Source of the DNA: UBA9160 sp035489755 | GTDB lineage: Bacteria > Myxococcota_A > UBA9160 | DNA: 64,000 bases | NCBI GenBank assembly: GCA_035489755.1 | Contig: DATGZK010000010.1 | Coordinates: 1-64,000 of the forward strand | Direction: 5' to 3' | Notes under the pieces: model-generated | Told to the model about the DNA's origin: nothing | Seen by the model: only the letters and a program-made list of their open reading frames with translations | Database searches by the model: none | Position numbers and translations under genes: made by a program | In this document: piece by piece, positions 1 through 8,085 of the stretch | How the letters are laid out: each line of letters starts with the position of its first letter | Numbering within the stretch: the stretch's first letter is position 1

Positions 1-50
1 ATTGCCGGCCGCTTTTCCAGACCCCTAGCCAGATGGATCGAGGATTGCCC

Positions 51-692
51 GTGGCCATTGAACTTCTCTGTCGCAAGATCGGTATGACCCGCCTCTACGA
101 TGAGCAGGGCCAGAGCGTCGCCGTGACTGTGCTTGAGGCAGGCCCGAACCCGATCGTGCAAAAGAAAACCCCCGAAAAGGACGGCTACTCCGCGCTCCAG
201 CTCGGCTTCGGCACCCGCAACCCCAAGAACGTGCCGAAGGCCCTAAAGGGTCACTACCAAACGGCCAACCTGGCTCCCCAGCGAACCCTGAAGGAGAGTC
301 GGCTCGCGGCGGAGGATGCCGCAAAGTTCGAGGTGGGTCAGGCGATCCGCGCGGACGTCTTCACGCAGGGGCAGATCGTGGACGTGGTCGCGACCTCCAA
401 GGGTCGCGGCACTGCGGGCGTTGTAAAGCGCCACAACTTCTCCGTGCACACCGAGGGCCACGGGACCCACGAGTTCTTCCGGCACGGCGGATCCATCGGC
501 TCCAACAGCGATCCTGGGAAAGTGATTAAGGGCCTTGGCATGCCGGGCCGTCACGGCAACGCGCGCACGACGACACGCAACGTGCTCATCGCGAAGGTCG
601 ACGCGGGGCGCAACCTCCTCTTTATCCGCGGCTCCGTGCCCGGTCACCCGAACGCGGTTGTTCGGGTTCGGCCGGCCGTTGCACCGCGCTAG
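51..692 (+). CDS. rplC: 50S ribosomal protein L3
   Basis: Structural protein of the large ribosomal subunit that helps organise the 23S rRNA around the peptidyl-transferase centre. The 213-residue product matches the family in length (about 209 in E. coli) and in signature: RKIGMTR at the N-terminus, then HGGSIGSNSDPGKV and GMPGRHGN in the tip loop. An ATG at 33 is in frame, but GTG at 51 has a Shine-Dalgarno GAGGA at 40-44 with 6-nt spacing and gives the family-like N-terminus (VAIELLCRKIGMTR), so I prefer it. The usual S10-operon neighbours rplD, rplW and rplB are absent: rlmE follows within 15 bases. It is therefore either a relocated L3 or a second copy. Confidence 0.93.
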   Translation: MAIELLCRKIGMTRLYDEQGQSVAVTVLEAGPNPIVQKKTPEKDGYSALQLGFGTRNPKNVPKALKGHYQTANLAPQRTLKESRLAAEDAAKFEVGQAIRADVFTQGQIVDVVATSKGRGTAGVVKRHNFSVHTEGHGTHEFFRHGGSIGSNSDPGKVIKGLGMPGRHGNARTTTRNVLIAKVDAGRNLLFIRGSVPGHPNAVVRVRPAVAPR

Positions 693-706
693 CCCGCCTT
701 TCCACC

Positions 707-1309
707 ACGGCTTACGAACGCAAGGACAGCTTCTACGAGCGCGCCAAACGCGAGGGCTATCGCTCCCGCGCCGCCTACAAGCTGGCCGAGATGCAGCGCG
801 CCTACCGCCTCGTTCGACGCGGCGCCCGGGTGGTCGACCTCGGCTGCTGGCCCGGAGGCTGGCTCCAGGTCGCATCTACCCTTGTGGGTTCCAGTGGGCG
901 GGTGGTGGGCGTCGACCTGGCCGCGATCGAGCCGCCGCTGGATCTTGCGAACGTGGTCGCACTCCGACTGGATCTCATGCAACCCGGCGTCGCAGAAACA
1001 GTTCTCGAGGCGCTCGGGGGTCTCGCCGATGCGCTCCTCTGCGACGCGGCGCCAAAGCTCTCGGGTGTGCGGGCGACCGATCGGGCAAATGAGGAAAGCC
1101 TTCTCTTTGCAGTAGGAGAACTTGTTCCCAAACTCCTCAAGCCCGGGGGCAACCTTCTCCTAAAGCTGATGGACGGTCCCGAGGCCGACGCCGCGGTTGG
1201 GCGCATGCGCCGCTCGTTTGAGAAGCTGAAGACCGTAAGGCCCGAGGCGAGCCGCAAGGGAACGAGCGAGCGCTATCTCATTGGCTGGGGGTACCGCCCG
1301 GTCGCATGA
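707..1309 (+). CDS. rlmE: 23S rRNA 2'-O-ribose U2552 methyltransferase (RlmE/FtsJ family), apparent ACG start
   Basis: SAM-dependent methyltransferase of the ribosomal A-loop. The SAM-binding motif reads DLGCWPGGW. The K-D-K-E catalytic tetrad of FtsJ is visible as K in AAYKL, D in LLCDAAPK, K in LLLKLMDG and E in TSERYL. The first ATG/GTG/TTG in frame is ATG 791, but family-typical sequence (ERKDSFYERAKREGYRSRAA) lies upstream of it. Family members commonly begin M-A-Y-x-R-K-D. Here an ACG at 707 stands exactly where that Met should be, followed by GCT TAC GAA CGC AAG GAC. ACG start gives 200 residues, close to E. coli's 209. It could be a true ACG start coupled to rplC, or a T-to-C change. 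No Shine-Dalgarno is visible. Confidence 0.85.
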   Translation, partial: TAYERKDSFYERAKREGYRSRAAYKLAEMQRAYRLVRRGARVVDLGCWPGGWLQVASTLVGSSGRVVGVDLAAIEPPLDLANVVALRLDLMQPGVAETVLEALGGLADALLCDAAPKLSGVRATDRANEESLLFAVGELVPKLLKPGGNLLLKLMDGPEADAAVGRMRRSFEKLKTVRPEASRKGTSERYLIGWGYRPVA

Positions 1310-1337
1310 GGCGAGGCCCCCCTTGGAGGCCATGGCG

Positions 1338-1706
1338 ATGCTCGATCACCTCGGACTCACGGTTAGCGATCTTGGGCGCAGCCAACGCTTCTATGAGAAG
1401 GCGCTCGCCCCTCTCGGCTATGCCGTGCGGACTGAGTACGCAGGGCGCTTCGTCGGCTTCGGCGGCGACGCGAGACCCACCTGGCTGGGAGTGGGCGCGG
1501 CACCCAAAACCGGGACCCACATCGCATTCGAGGCGCCCGACCGCGCGACCGTGGGCCGGTTCCACGCCCCTGCGATCGCAGCCGGAGGCCGAGACAACGG
1601 CGCGCCTGGGCTGCGGCCGCACTATCACCCCAACTACTACGGCGCCTTCGTGCTCGATCCGGACGGACACAACATCGAAGCGGTCTGCCACCGGCCCGAG
1701 CGCTGA
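1338..1706 (+). CDS. VOC-superfamily (glyoxalase/dioxygenase-like) protein
   Basis: Single vicinal-oxygen-chelate unit of 122 residues. It opens MLDHLGLTVSDLGRSQRFYE and ends DPDGHNIEAVCH, the beta-alpha-beta-beta-beta pattern of the superfamily. The His near the N-terminus and the Glu near the C-terminus are usual metal ligands. ATG 1338 is preferred over ATG 1332 because GGAGG at 1325-1329 is 8 nt from 1338 and only 2 nt from 1332. Substrate is unknown. It converges on rimO with a 14-base gap. Small VOC proteins of this type are often annotated as lactoylglutathione-lyase-like, but nothing here fixes that activity. Confidence 0.75.
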   Translation: MLDHLGLTVSDLGRSQRFYEKALAPLGYAVRTEYAGRFVGFGGDARPTWLGVGAAPKTGTHIAFEAPDRATVGRFHAPAIAAGGRDNGAPGLRPHYHPNYYGAFVLDPDGHNIEAVCHRPER

Positions 1707-1720
1707 AGCGGGGGGCCGGC

Positions 1721-3127
1721 CTAGGCCGGAGAGAGCGCCTGCGCCTCGAGATCGCAGCCGCGAACAGCGCTGATGCGGGCGCGCACGAAGTCGCCGGGAG
1801 CAACCTCTCCGCACCCGAGCTTCAGGAGGACGCCCCCATCAATTTCCGGTGCCTGGCTTGCGAGGCGACCGTGTGCGACGCCGACGCCGACCGCTCCGCC
1901 GCCCGAGCGCGCCGTACGTGCGGCGCCTGCGCGATCCACGAGCACATCGGCCGTCGTGCCGACTCGCGCGGTGAGCTTCTCGGTCATGATCTCGCTTTGG
2001 AGCCCGACGAGTTCCCGGTGTCGCCGCCGGGCAGTGGCACGGGGGACCTTTTCGCCATAGGCGTGAGCGGCAGTGCCTTCCTCGTCGGAGTATCGAAAAA
2101 TGCCGACGTGGTCGAAACGCATTTCCCGTACGAAGTCGCAAAGGCATGCGAAGTCGGCATCCGTCTCACCCGGGAAGCCGACGATGAAGGTCGTGCGCAG
2201 CGTGACGCCGGGAATCCGCTCGCGCAGGCGCGCAACGAGCGCACGCTGGCGCGTTTGCGTTGTCCCCCGCTTCATGGCCCGCAGCACGCGGTCGCTCGCA
2301 TGCTGGAGCGGCACATCGACGTACGGGAGGACCCGTCGCCCCCGCGCGAGAAGATCGATCAAGTCGTCGGTCAGGGCTGTCGGATACACGTACAACTGGC
2401 GGATCCAGGCGATGCCCTCCACCTCGTCAAGGGCACGCAAGAGATCGGTGAGTCGAGGCCGGCCCGGCAGGTCCTTCCCGTAGGAAGTCGCGTCCTGCGC
2501 GACGAGATTCAGCTCCTTCGCGCCCGCGGCCGCAAGCTGCTCGGCCTCCGCCACCACGGACTCAAGACGCCGGCTCTGGAAGCGGCCGCGGATGCCGGGG
2601 ATCGCGCAGAACGCACACACGCGATCGCAGCCCTCGGAGATCTTGACGTAGGCGCTGTGCCCAGGACCGATCACAAGGCGCGGATCGTGTTCGTCGTAGA
2701 GGTGAGTCTCGCCCGCATCGACGTAGACACCGCGTGTGAGACCCGCAAGGGTCTCGTCGAGGATCTGTGAAATCTTGTGAAAGTGCCCGGTGCCGATAAA
2801 GGCATCGACCTCGGGCAGCTCTTTTGCGAGCTCGGCGCCGTAGCGCTGGGGCAAGCAGCCAGCGACAAGGAGGGCACGCAGGCGCTTTGATTCCCGAAGC
2901 TCGGCCACGTCGAGGATGGCGTGAATGGACTCCTCGCGCGCGCTCTGGATGAACGAGCAGGTATTCACGACCACAACGTCGGCGTCTTGGATGTCCTCCG
3001 CGACGGCGTAGCCGCTGAGCGCAAGGCTCCCGAGCATGACCTCGGAGTCAATGCGGTTCTTGGGGCAACCGAGCGATCGAAAGTGCACGGTGGCCTTCGG
3101 CGCAGAGCTGGGAGCCAGGGCGGGCAT
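1721..3127 (-). CDS. rimO: Ribosomal protein uS12 (Asp88) methylthiotransferase, radical SAM
   Basis: Adds a methylthio group to the conserved aspartate of ribosomal protein S12 using two 4Fe-4S clusters. Order: an N-terminal methylthiotransferase domain with cluster cysteines in SLGCPKN (about residue 21), NTCSFI and AGCLPQ; a radical-SAM domain with CDRVCAFC (CxxxCxxC); and a C-terminal TRAM-like region from about 390 to 468. SLGCPKN and VAQDATSYG separate RimO from MiaB. ATG 3127 has no clear ribosome-binding site. GTG 3088, giving VHFRSLGC with GAAGG upstream, is a credible alternative. It diverges from the VOC gene at 3180. Confidence 0.93.
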   Translation of the reverse strand: MPALAPSSAPKATVHFRSLGCPKNRIDSEVMLGSLALSGYAVAEDIQDADVVVVNTCSFIQSAREESIHAILDVAELRESKRLRALLVAGCLPQRYGAELAKELPEVDAFIGTGHFHKISQILDETLAGLTRGVYVDAGETHLYDEHDPRLVIGPGHSAYVKISEGCDRVCAFCAIPGIRGRFQSRRLESVVAEAEQLAAAGAKELNLVAQDATSYGKDLPGRPRLTDLLRALDEVEGIAWIRQLYVYPTALTDDLIDLLARGRRVLPYVDVPLQHASDRVLRAMKRGTTQTRQRALVARLRERIPGVTLRTTFIVGFPGETDADFACLCDFVREMRFDHVGIFRYSDEEGTAAHAYGEKVPRATARRRHRELVGLQSEIMTEKLTARVGTTADVLVDRAGAARTARSGGGAVGVGVAHGRLASQAPEIDGGVLLKLGCGEVAPGDFVRARISAVRGCDLEAQALSPA

Positions 3128-3179
3128 GCGGCTGGGAGGTTAACTTCGCTCAGCCACCCTGCCCACGAAGGAGCCCGCG

Positions 3180-3674
3180 GTGTCCGATCGACCCTTCCGT
3201 ATCCTCGGAATCCAGCAAATCGCAGTCGGTGCTCACGACAGGGCTGCGCTGCGCAGGCTCTGGGTGGAGACGCTGGGCCTTGTGCCCGTCGGGACATTTC
3301 GCAGCGAGGCCGAGAACGTGGACGAGGAGATCGCCGTCGCAGGCTCAGGTCCCCTGCGCGTCGAAGTCGACCTCATGCAGCCCATCGACCCGGCTCAAAA
3401 GCCGAAGGTGCACGAGCCGGCGCTGAACCACGTGGGCTTCTGGGTCGACGATCTGCACGCGGCGTTCGAATGGCTCAGCGCGCAGGGCGTGCGCTTCACG
3501 CCGGGGGGAATCCGCAAGGGAGCTGCTGGGCACGACGTGTGCTTCATCCATCCAAAAGGCGACGCACACGCGCCGCTCGGTGGTGAAGGAGTCCTGATCG
3601 AGCTCGTGCAGGCCCCGGCCGAGGTGATCGAAGCGTTTCGTGTCGCCTCTCAAGGCGGTCCCGAACTCTTCTAG
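3180..3674 (+). CDS. VOC-superfamily protein
   Basis: 164-residue vicinal-oxygen-chelate protein with two recognisable half-modules: GIQQIAVGAHDRAALRRLW at the N-terminus and ALNHVGFWVDDLHAAFEWL in the middle, ending in GVLIELVQAP. The spacing resembles methylmalonyl-CoA epimerase and lactoylglutathione lyase, with metal ligands expected at H in LNHVGF and E in LIELVQ. GTG 3180 has AAGGAG at 3168-3173, 6 nt away. It diverges from rimO across about 50 bases, so the two may share a promoter region. Function is not resolved. Confidence 0.75.
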   Translation: MSDRPFRILGIQQIAVGAHDRAALRRLWVETLGLVPVGTFRSEAENVDEEIAVAGSGPLRVEVDLMQPIDPAQKPKVHEPALNHVGFWVDDLHAAFEWLSAQGVRFTPGGIRKGAAGHDVCFIHPKGDAHAPLGGEGVLIELVQAPAEVIEAFRVASQGGPELF

Positions 3675-3745
3675 GCTGGGAAAGACAAGATGCTCCCACC
3701 GCCTCCGAGGGGCGTAGACTGCTGCACGGAGGCCTCGTTCCAAGC

Positions 3746-4558
3746 ATGGATCCGGTGGGCTTTACGTCTCGTTTGACGGCCGCGGCGCGGGCGCGCGAAA
3801 CGGAGCGGCCCGACCATCTCTTCAGCGACGAGTTCGCGGCCGCCCTCGCAGGGCCAGAGGGATTCGCCTTCCTCGAGACTCATTGGTTTGCGCTGGGGGG
3901 AACGCCCCGGCCAAACTTCACCGTGCGCACGCGTTTCTTCGATGACTTTTTGCTCGCGACGGCGCGGACGCACGGTGTCCGCCAGGTCGTGCTCGTGGCA
4001 GCTGGACTCGATACCCGTGCATTTCGCTTGGAGTGGCCGCCGGGAATGCATCTCTTTGAGATGGATCAAAAGGAGGTCCTCGACTACAAGGCCTCCATCC
4101 TCGGCCCGTTAAGAGCGACACCACGCTGCCGGCGGACCACCGTGGCCGTGGATCTTCGCACCGACTGGTCTCGAGCCCTCATCGACGCTGGGTACCGCGC
4201 CATGGAGCCCACCGCGTGGCTCCTCGAAGGCCTTCTCATGTACCTGCCGGACGCAGCGGTCGAACGCGTCCTCGCAGAGACTGCGCGTCTATCCGCGCAG
4301 GGGAGTCAGTTGGGGGTGGACACGCTGCCGCGAGGCTTCCTAAAGATGCGAGGCTTCATCGAACTCTACGCGCAGCGTGGCTGCCCGGTCGCGTTCACGA
4401 CCGACGATCCGCTTGGTACGCTCGGGCGCTGCGGCTGGCGCGCTACCGCGTACAGCGTGCCCGAGGAGGGCGTGCGGCTCGGTCGCCCGTGGCCCCTCCC
4501 TCTTACGCCGGACACTCCCCGCGGCGCGCTGCTCACCGCGGAGCGCGCAGCTGCGTAG
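3746..4558 (+). CDS. Class I SAM-dependent methyltransferase, LCM/PPM1-like (TIGR00027 type)
   Basis: 270-residue putative O-methyltransferase of the leucine-carboxyl-methyltransferase-like family common in high-GC bacteria. Family features visible: the N-terminal AAARARETERPDHLFSDEFA block, RTRFFDDFL, the SAM motif VVLVAAGLDTRAFRL, the acidic FEMDQ after strand 2, and WLLEGLLMYLP. These enzymes are thought to methylate small hydroxylated or carboxylated metabolites; the substrate cannot be read here. A GGAGG lies about 13 nt upstream of ATG 3746, which is long spacing. It is a single gene converging on the c-di-GMP gene. Confidence 0.85.
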   Translation: MDPVGFTSRLTAAARARETERPDHLFSDEFAAALAGPEGFAFLETHWFALGGTPRPNFTVRTRFFDDFLLATARTHGVRQVVLVAAGLDTRAFRLEWPPGMHLFEMDQKEVLDYKASILGPLRATPRCRRTTVAVDLRTDWSRALIDAGYRAMEPTAWLLEGLLMYLPDAAVERVLAETARLSAQGSQLGVDTLPRGFLKMRGFIELYAQRGCPVAFTTDDPLGTLGRCGWRATAYSVPEEGVRLGRPWPLPLTPDTPRGALLTAERAAA

Positions 4559-4662
4559 CCCTCGCGGGGACTCTTGGCGTTCGTGCCGCAGACCCCATTC
4601 AGTCCCCGCCCCGCTTGCAGCCGGAACCGGGCTCGATCCAGCAGCCGGGGAGGAGATCTGCT

Positions 4663-4679
4663 GCCTCGCTCGGCGAGGC
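4663..4679. terminator. GC-rich hairpin between convergent genes
   Basis: Perfect 7-bp stem (GCCTCGC/GCGAGGC) with a 3-nt loop in the 124-base gap between the convergent methyltransferase and GGDEF-EAL genes. No T-tract follows, so intrinsic termination is only suggested. The rest of the gap holds nothing recognisable. Confidence 0.35.
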
Positions 4680-4682
4680 GGG

Positions 4683-6476
4683 TTAGCCCTGCTGGCTCAA
4701 AAGCCGCTCGAGAAACTCCTCTGGGGAGATCGGCCGACTGAAGAGATATCCCTGCATCTGCTGGCAGCCGCGCGCGCGCAGAAACTCGCGCTGCGGCTCC
4801 GTCTCGACGCCCTCGGCGACGACGGTCAGGCCGAGCTGCTCGGCCATCGCCAAGATCGCTGCGACGATCGCCGCGTCGTCGGGATCGGTCGCCACATCGC
4901 GCACGAAGGAGCGGTCGATCTTGAGCGTATCCACCGGGATCCGCTTCAAAAGCGAGAGCGACGAAAAGCCGGTTCCAAAATCGTCGAGGGAGACGCGCAA
5001 ACCGACGCGCTTTAGCTCTTGGAGGACGGCAAGAGAGGTCTTCTCATCCCGCATGAGGGCGCTCTCGGTGATCTCGATCTCCACGAGGCCCGGGCTTAGC
5101 CCCGTCTCCCAGAGCGCGCCGACCAGGGCTTGGCGGAGCGACTCCTGCTTGAGCTCTTGTGCCGAGACGTTGATCGACAGAACGATCGGGGCGCCGCCTG
5201 CCCGCTGCCACGCGTTGGCCTGTGCGCAAGCCGTCGGGATCACCCACTCGCCGATCGCTGTGATGAGGCCCGTCTCTTCCGCGAGCGGGATCAGCTCCGC
5301 GAGATCCACCCCCGCGAGCTCGCCCGTCGGCAGGCGTAAGAGGGCCTCCGCGCCGACGATCCGGCCGCTCCGAAGTTCCACACGCGGCTGGTAGGCGAGG
5401 GCGAGGCCCCCTGACACGAGGGCCCGGCGCAGCTCGCGTTCGATCTGGAGGCGCCGCGCCACCTCGGCGTTCATCGACTCGTCGTAGAAGCGATAGGCGT
5501 TTCGCGAAGCGGCCTTGGCCCGGTACATCGCCGTGTCCGCATTGCGCACGAGGGCCTCGACGTCCGTGCCGTCGCGCGGGCTTGCCGCAATGCCGATGCT
5601 GCCGGTGATCCAGTGCTCGCCGCTTGCAAGCATGAAGGGCTCCGCGAGGCGTTCCAGGATCTGCTGCGCCACGCGGGCCGGCGCCTGGTCTCGGTCGATG
5701 CCCTGCAGCGCGATCACGAACTCGTCCCCGCCAAGGCGTGCCATGAGATCGCTGCGGCGGACGAGTGGGCACAGCCGCTCTGCGACGCGGCGCAAGAGCT
5801 CGTCGCCCGCCGGATGCCCGAGGCTGTCATTGATGGTTTTGAAGCGATCGAGATCGAGAAACAGGATGGCGACCTGGCGTCCCACGCGGTCTGCGTAGGC
5901 AAGCATGCGCCGGAGTTGTTCCTGAAAATGGATGCGATTGGGCAGCCCCGTCAGCATGTCATGTGTCGCGACGTAGTGTTCGCGGTGGCGTGCGAACTGA
6001 AGCTGTGCGAGGAGCCGGTGGCGCTCGACCGCATGACGCAGCGCGCGCACGAGGCGCCGCGGCTCGACCCGACCCTTGGGGAGGCAGTCCTGGGCGCCAA
6101 GGCGCAATGCGCGGACTGCCTGCTCGTCGTCCTCCTGCGAGGACATGGCGATGATCGGCACGCTTTCGGCCGCGACTTGCGCGCGCGCAAGCACGTCGAG
6201 TCCGCTGCCTTCGGGCAGACTGAGGTCGAGCAGCACGACCTGATAGCGTCCTCTCTGGAGCATGCCGAGGGCCTGCTCCACCTCGCTTGCGTGTTCGATG
6301 ACGAAGGAGGCCTCGTCACAGCCCTCGAGCAGGCGCCGGATGCGGAGGGAGTCGCCCGGATCGTCCTCGACGAGAAGCAGACGGATCGTGGCCGGAGGCT
6401 GACTAGGGTCCGAGACCTCCGGGGCAAGCCCGTCGTCGTCGATCGCAGTCGTGTGGGCTCGCACGGGCGCACTCAT
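4683..6476 (-). CDS. Response regulator with REC, GGDEF and EAL domains (c-di-GMP synthesis/breakdown)
   Basis: 597-residue hybrid regulator. REC, residues 31-150: acidic pocket E37-D39, phospho-acceptor D84, K134. GGDEF, about 165-330: intact GGDEF at 249-253 and an RxxD product-inhibition site at 240-243. EAL, about 345-590: EAL at 377-379, SINVSAQ, DDFGTG at 498-503, K519, EGVE at 555-558 and Q575, so the phosphodiesterase residues are complete. It could therefore both make and degrade c-di-GMP, gated by phosphorylation from an unseen kinase. An in-frame ATG at 6560 lies inside dedA, so ATG 6476 is preferred; the upstream site is weak. It lies downstream of dedA on the same strand. Confidence 0.92.
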   Translation of the reverse strand: MSAPVRAHTTAIDDDGLAPEVSDPSQPPATIRLLLVEDDPGDSLRIRRLLEGCDEASFVIEHASEVEQALGMLQRGRYQVVLLDLSLPEGSGLDVLARAQVAAESVPIIAMSSQEDDEQAVRALRLGAQDCLPKGRVEPRRLVRALRHAVERHRLLAQLQFARHREHYVATHDMLTGLPNRIHFQEQLRRMLAYADRVGRQVAILFLDLDRFKTINDSLGHPAGDELLRRVAERLCPLVRRSDLMARLGGDEFVIALQGIDRDQAPARVAQQILERLAEPFMLASGEHWITGSIGIAASPRDGTDVEALVRNADTAMYRAKAASRNAYRFYDESMNAEVARRLQIERELRRALVSGGLALAYQPRVELRSGRIVGAEALLRLPTGELAGVDLAELIPLAEETGLITAIGEWVIPTACAQANAWQRAGGAPIVLSINVSAQELKQESLRQALVGALWETGLSPGLVEIEITESALMRDEKTSLAVLQELKRVGLRVSLDDFGTGFSSLSLLKRIPVDTLKIDRSFVRDVATDPDDAAIVAAILAMAEQLGLTVVAEGVETEPQREFLRARGCQQMQGYLFSRPISPEEFLERLLSQQG

Positions 6477-6531
6477 CGCCGTTTCGTAGATCGGCCGGGC
6501 CAAGAGCCGAGTTGAGGAGGCGAGCGACCGC

Positions 6532-7194
6532 CTAGGGCGTGCCGGGGGTACCTCCTGCACGTCTTGCGCGGACGTACTCGACCAAGATCGGCAGAAGCGA
6601 GATCACAACGATGGCGAGGATCACCGTTTCGAAGTTGCGCTTCACAATCGGGATTTGGCCGAACTGGTAGCCGGCGAGAACCAGGCCCACCACCCAAACC
6701 GCTGCGCCCGAGACGTTCCAGAGCGCGAATTGCCGGTACCGCATGCGGCCAATGCCCGCGATGAACGGAGCGAAGGTGCGGATGATTGGGACGAAGCGGG
6801 CGAGAAAGATGGTCTTGCCGCCGTGACGCGCATAGAACTCCTGGGTGCGGACAAGGTGCCGGCGGTTGAGCAGGCGGGAGCGCTCGCTTGTGAAGACCAT
6901 GGGTCCTAGGTAATGGCCGATCGCATAGTTGCAGGCATCGCCCAAGACCGCCGCCGCGAGCAGCGCGCCCCCCATGAGGGGCAGCGAGATGGGCGAGCCT
7001 TCGATGGAGCAAAGGGCGCCCACGGCGAAGAGCAGGGAGTCCCCCGGCAGAAACGGGGTCACGACGAGGCCTGTCTCGCAGAACACCACCGCGAAGAGCA
7101 GGAGGTAGAGCAGGGGACCTAGCACCCCCGCCCAGTCATTTAGGTGCTGGTCGAGATGCAAGAAGATGTCGAGCCCATGATGGAGGACATCCAT
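6532..7194 (-). CDS. DedA-family membrane protein
   Basis: 220-residue integral inner-membrane protein of the DedA/SNARE-associated (VTT) superfamily, some members of which flip polyprenyl or phospho-lipids and support membrane-potential homeostasis. Hallmarks: FCETGLVVTPFLPGDSLLF (the re-entrant loop with conserved E and G-D), FYARHGGKTIFLARFVPIIRTF, and hydrophobic segments near 25-50, 60-80, 140-165 and 175-205. The open frame extends upstream to 7536, but ATG 7194 (MDVLHHGLDIF) matches the family N-terminus and leaves a 190-base divergent promoter region shared with rpiA. Confidence 0.9.
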   Translation of the reverse strand: MDVLHHGLDIFLHLDQHLNDWAGVLGPLLYLLLFAVVFCETGLVVTPFLPGDSLLFAVGALCSIEGSPISLPLMGGALLAAAVLGDACNYAIGHYLGPMVFTSERSRLLNRRHLVRTQEFYARHGGKTIFLARFVPIIRTFAPFIAGIGRMRYRQFALWNVSGAAVWVVGLVLAGYQFGQIPIVKRNFETVILAIVVISLLPILVEYVRARRAGGTPGTP

Positions 7195-7384
7195 TCCGTC
7201 TTTGACTCCCACAGGCGCCCTGGGGCGGGGTCTGCGCGGCGCTCCGAAAACGGCACAGGACCTACCCGATTGGTCGCGCAGTGACAACCGCCCGCGCGCC
7301 GTTCGGCGGGGCGCGCACAGCGCCGCCCCACGGCCCGTGTATTCTCGCCGAGAGCCGAAGGTCTGCGCAGGCGAGGGAGCGGCC

Positions 7385-8050
7385 ATGGCGGCTGGAGAAC
7401 GGGCGCTCGAGTTCATTAAAGAAGGCCAAACCGTGGGCCTCGGTACAGGCCGGGCAGCCAGCGCTTTCATCGAGCTGCTGGGGCAGCGCGTTAAGGCGGG
7501 GCTGCGCATTCGCGCGGTGCCGACCTCGGAGCGCACCGAAGCCCTTGCACGAAAGCTCGGAATCCCCCTTGTGACCCTCGCTCAGGCCGGCACGCTGGAT
7601 GTGTGCCTGGACGGCGCGGATGAAGTCGATCCGCAGCTCGACCTCATCAAAGGCTACGGCGGAGCGCTCGTGCGCGAGAAGATCGTTGCGGCAAGCGCGC
7701 AGCAGCTCGTAATCCTCGTCGGCCCGGAGAAGCTCGTGCAAAAGCTCGGAGCCCGGGGGCAGCTGCCCGTGGAGGTCGTGCCGTTCGGCCTTACCCTCGC
7801 GACGCGACGACTGCGGGCCCTTGGCTGCGAACCCCGGCTGCGCATGGACGGCGGAGCACCCTACCTCACGGACAACGGCAACCACATCCTCGACTGCGGC
7901 ATCGGATTGCTCGAGGATGCGGGGCGCTTCGAGAGCGAACTCCGGGCGATCCCCGGCCTCGTCGGCAGCGGGCTCTTCCTGGGCATGGCGGACGTGGTGA
8001 TCGTGGAGAATGGGGGGCGCGTTGAAGTGCGACGGCGCATGGCGACCTAG
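7385..8050 (+). CDS. rpiA: Ribose-5-phosphate isomerase A
   Basis: Interconverts ribose 5-phosphate and ribulose 5-phosphate in the non-oxidative pentose phosphate pathway. The 221-residue product has the family signatures VGLGTGRAA near the N-terminus, LDGADEVD (substrate and catalytic residues) and KGYGGALVREK. The open frame runs back to 7202, but ATG 7385 gives the normal length (E. coli 219) and has GAGGGAG at 7373-7379. It is the first gene of a cluster with zwf, opcA, pgl and glk, 35 bases upstream of zwf, so pentose-phosphate enzymes are co-encoded. Confidence 0.95.
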   Translation: MAAGERALEFIKEGQTVGLGTGRAASAFIELLGQRVKAGLRIRAVPTSERTEALARKLGIPLVTLAQAGTLDVCLDGADEVDPQLDLIKGYGGALVREKIVAASAQQLVILVGPEKLVQKLGARGQLPVEVVPFGLTLATRRLRALGCEPRLRMDGGAPYLTDNGNHILDCGIGLLEDAGRFESELRAIPGLVGSGLFLGMADVVIVENGGRVEVRRRMAT

Positions 8051-8085
8051 CGACCCAGTGTTCTTCGGGCGCGGAAGGAGAGCAG

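Noticed and set aside
1..32. Possible end of an upstream gene at TAG 26-28
   Set aside because: Only eight codons are visible, too few to identify anything.
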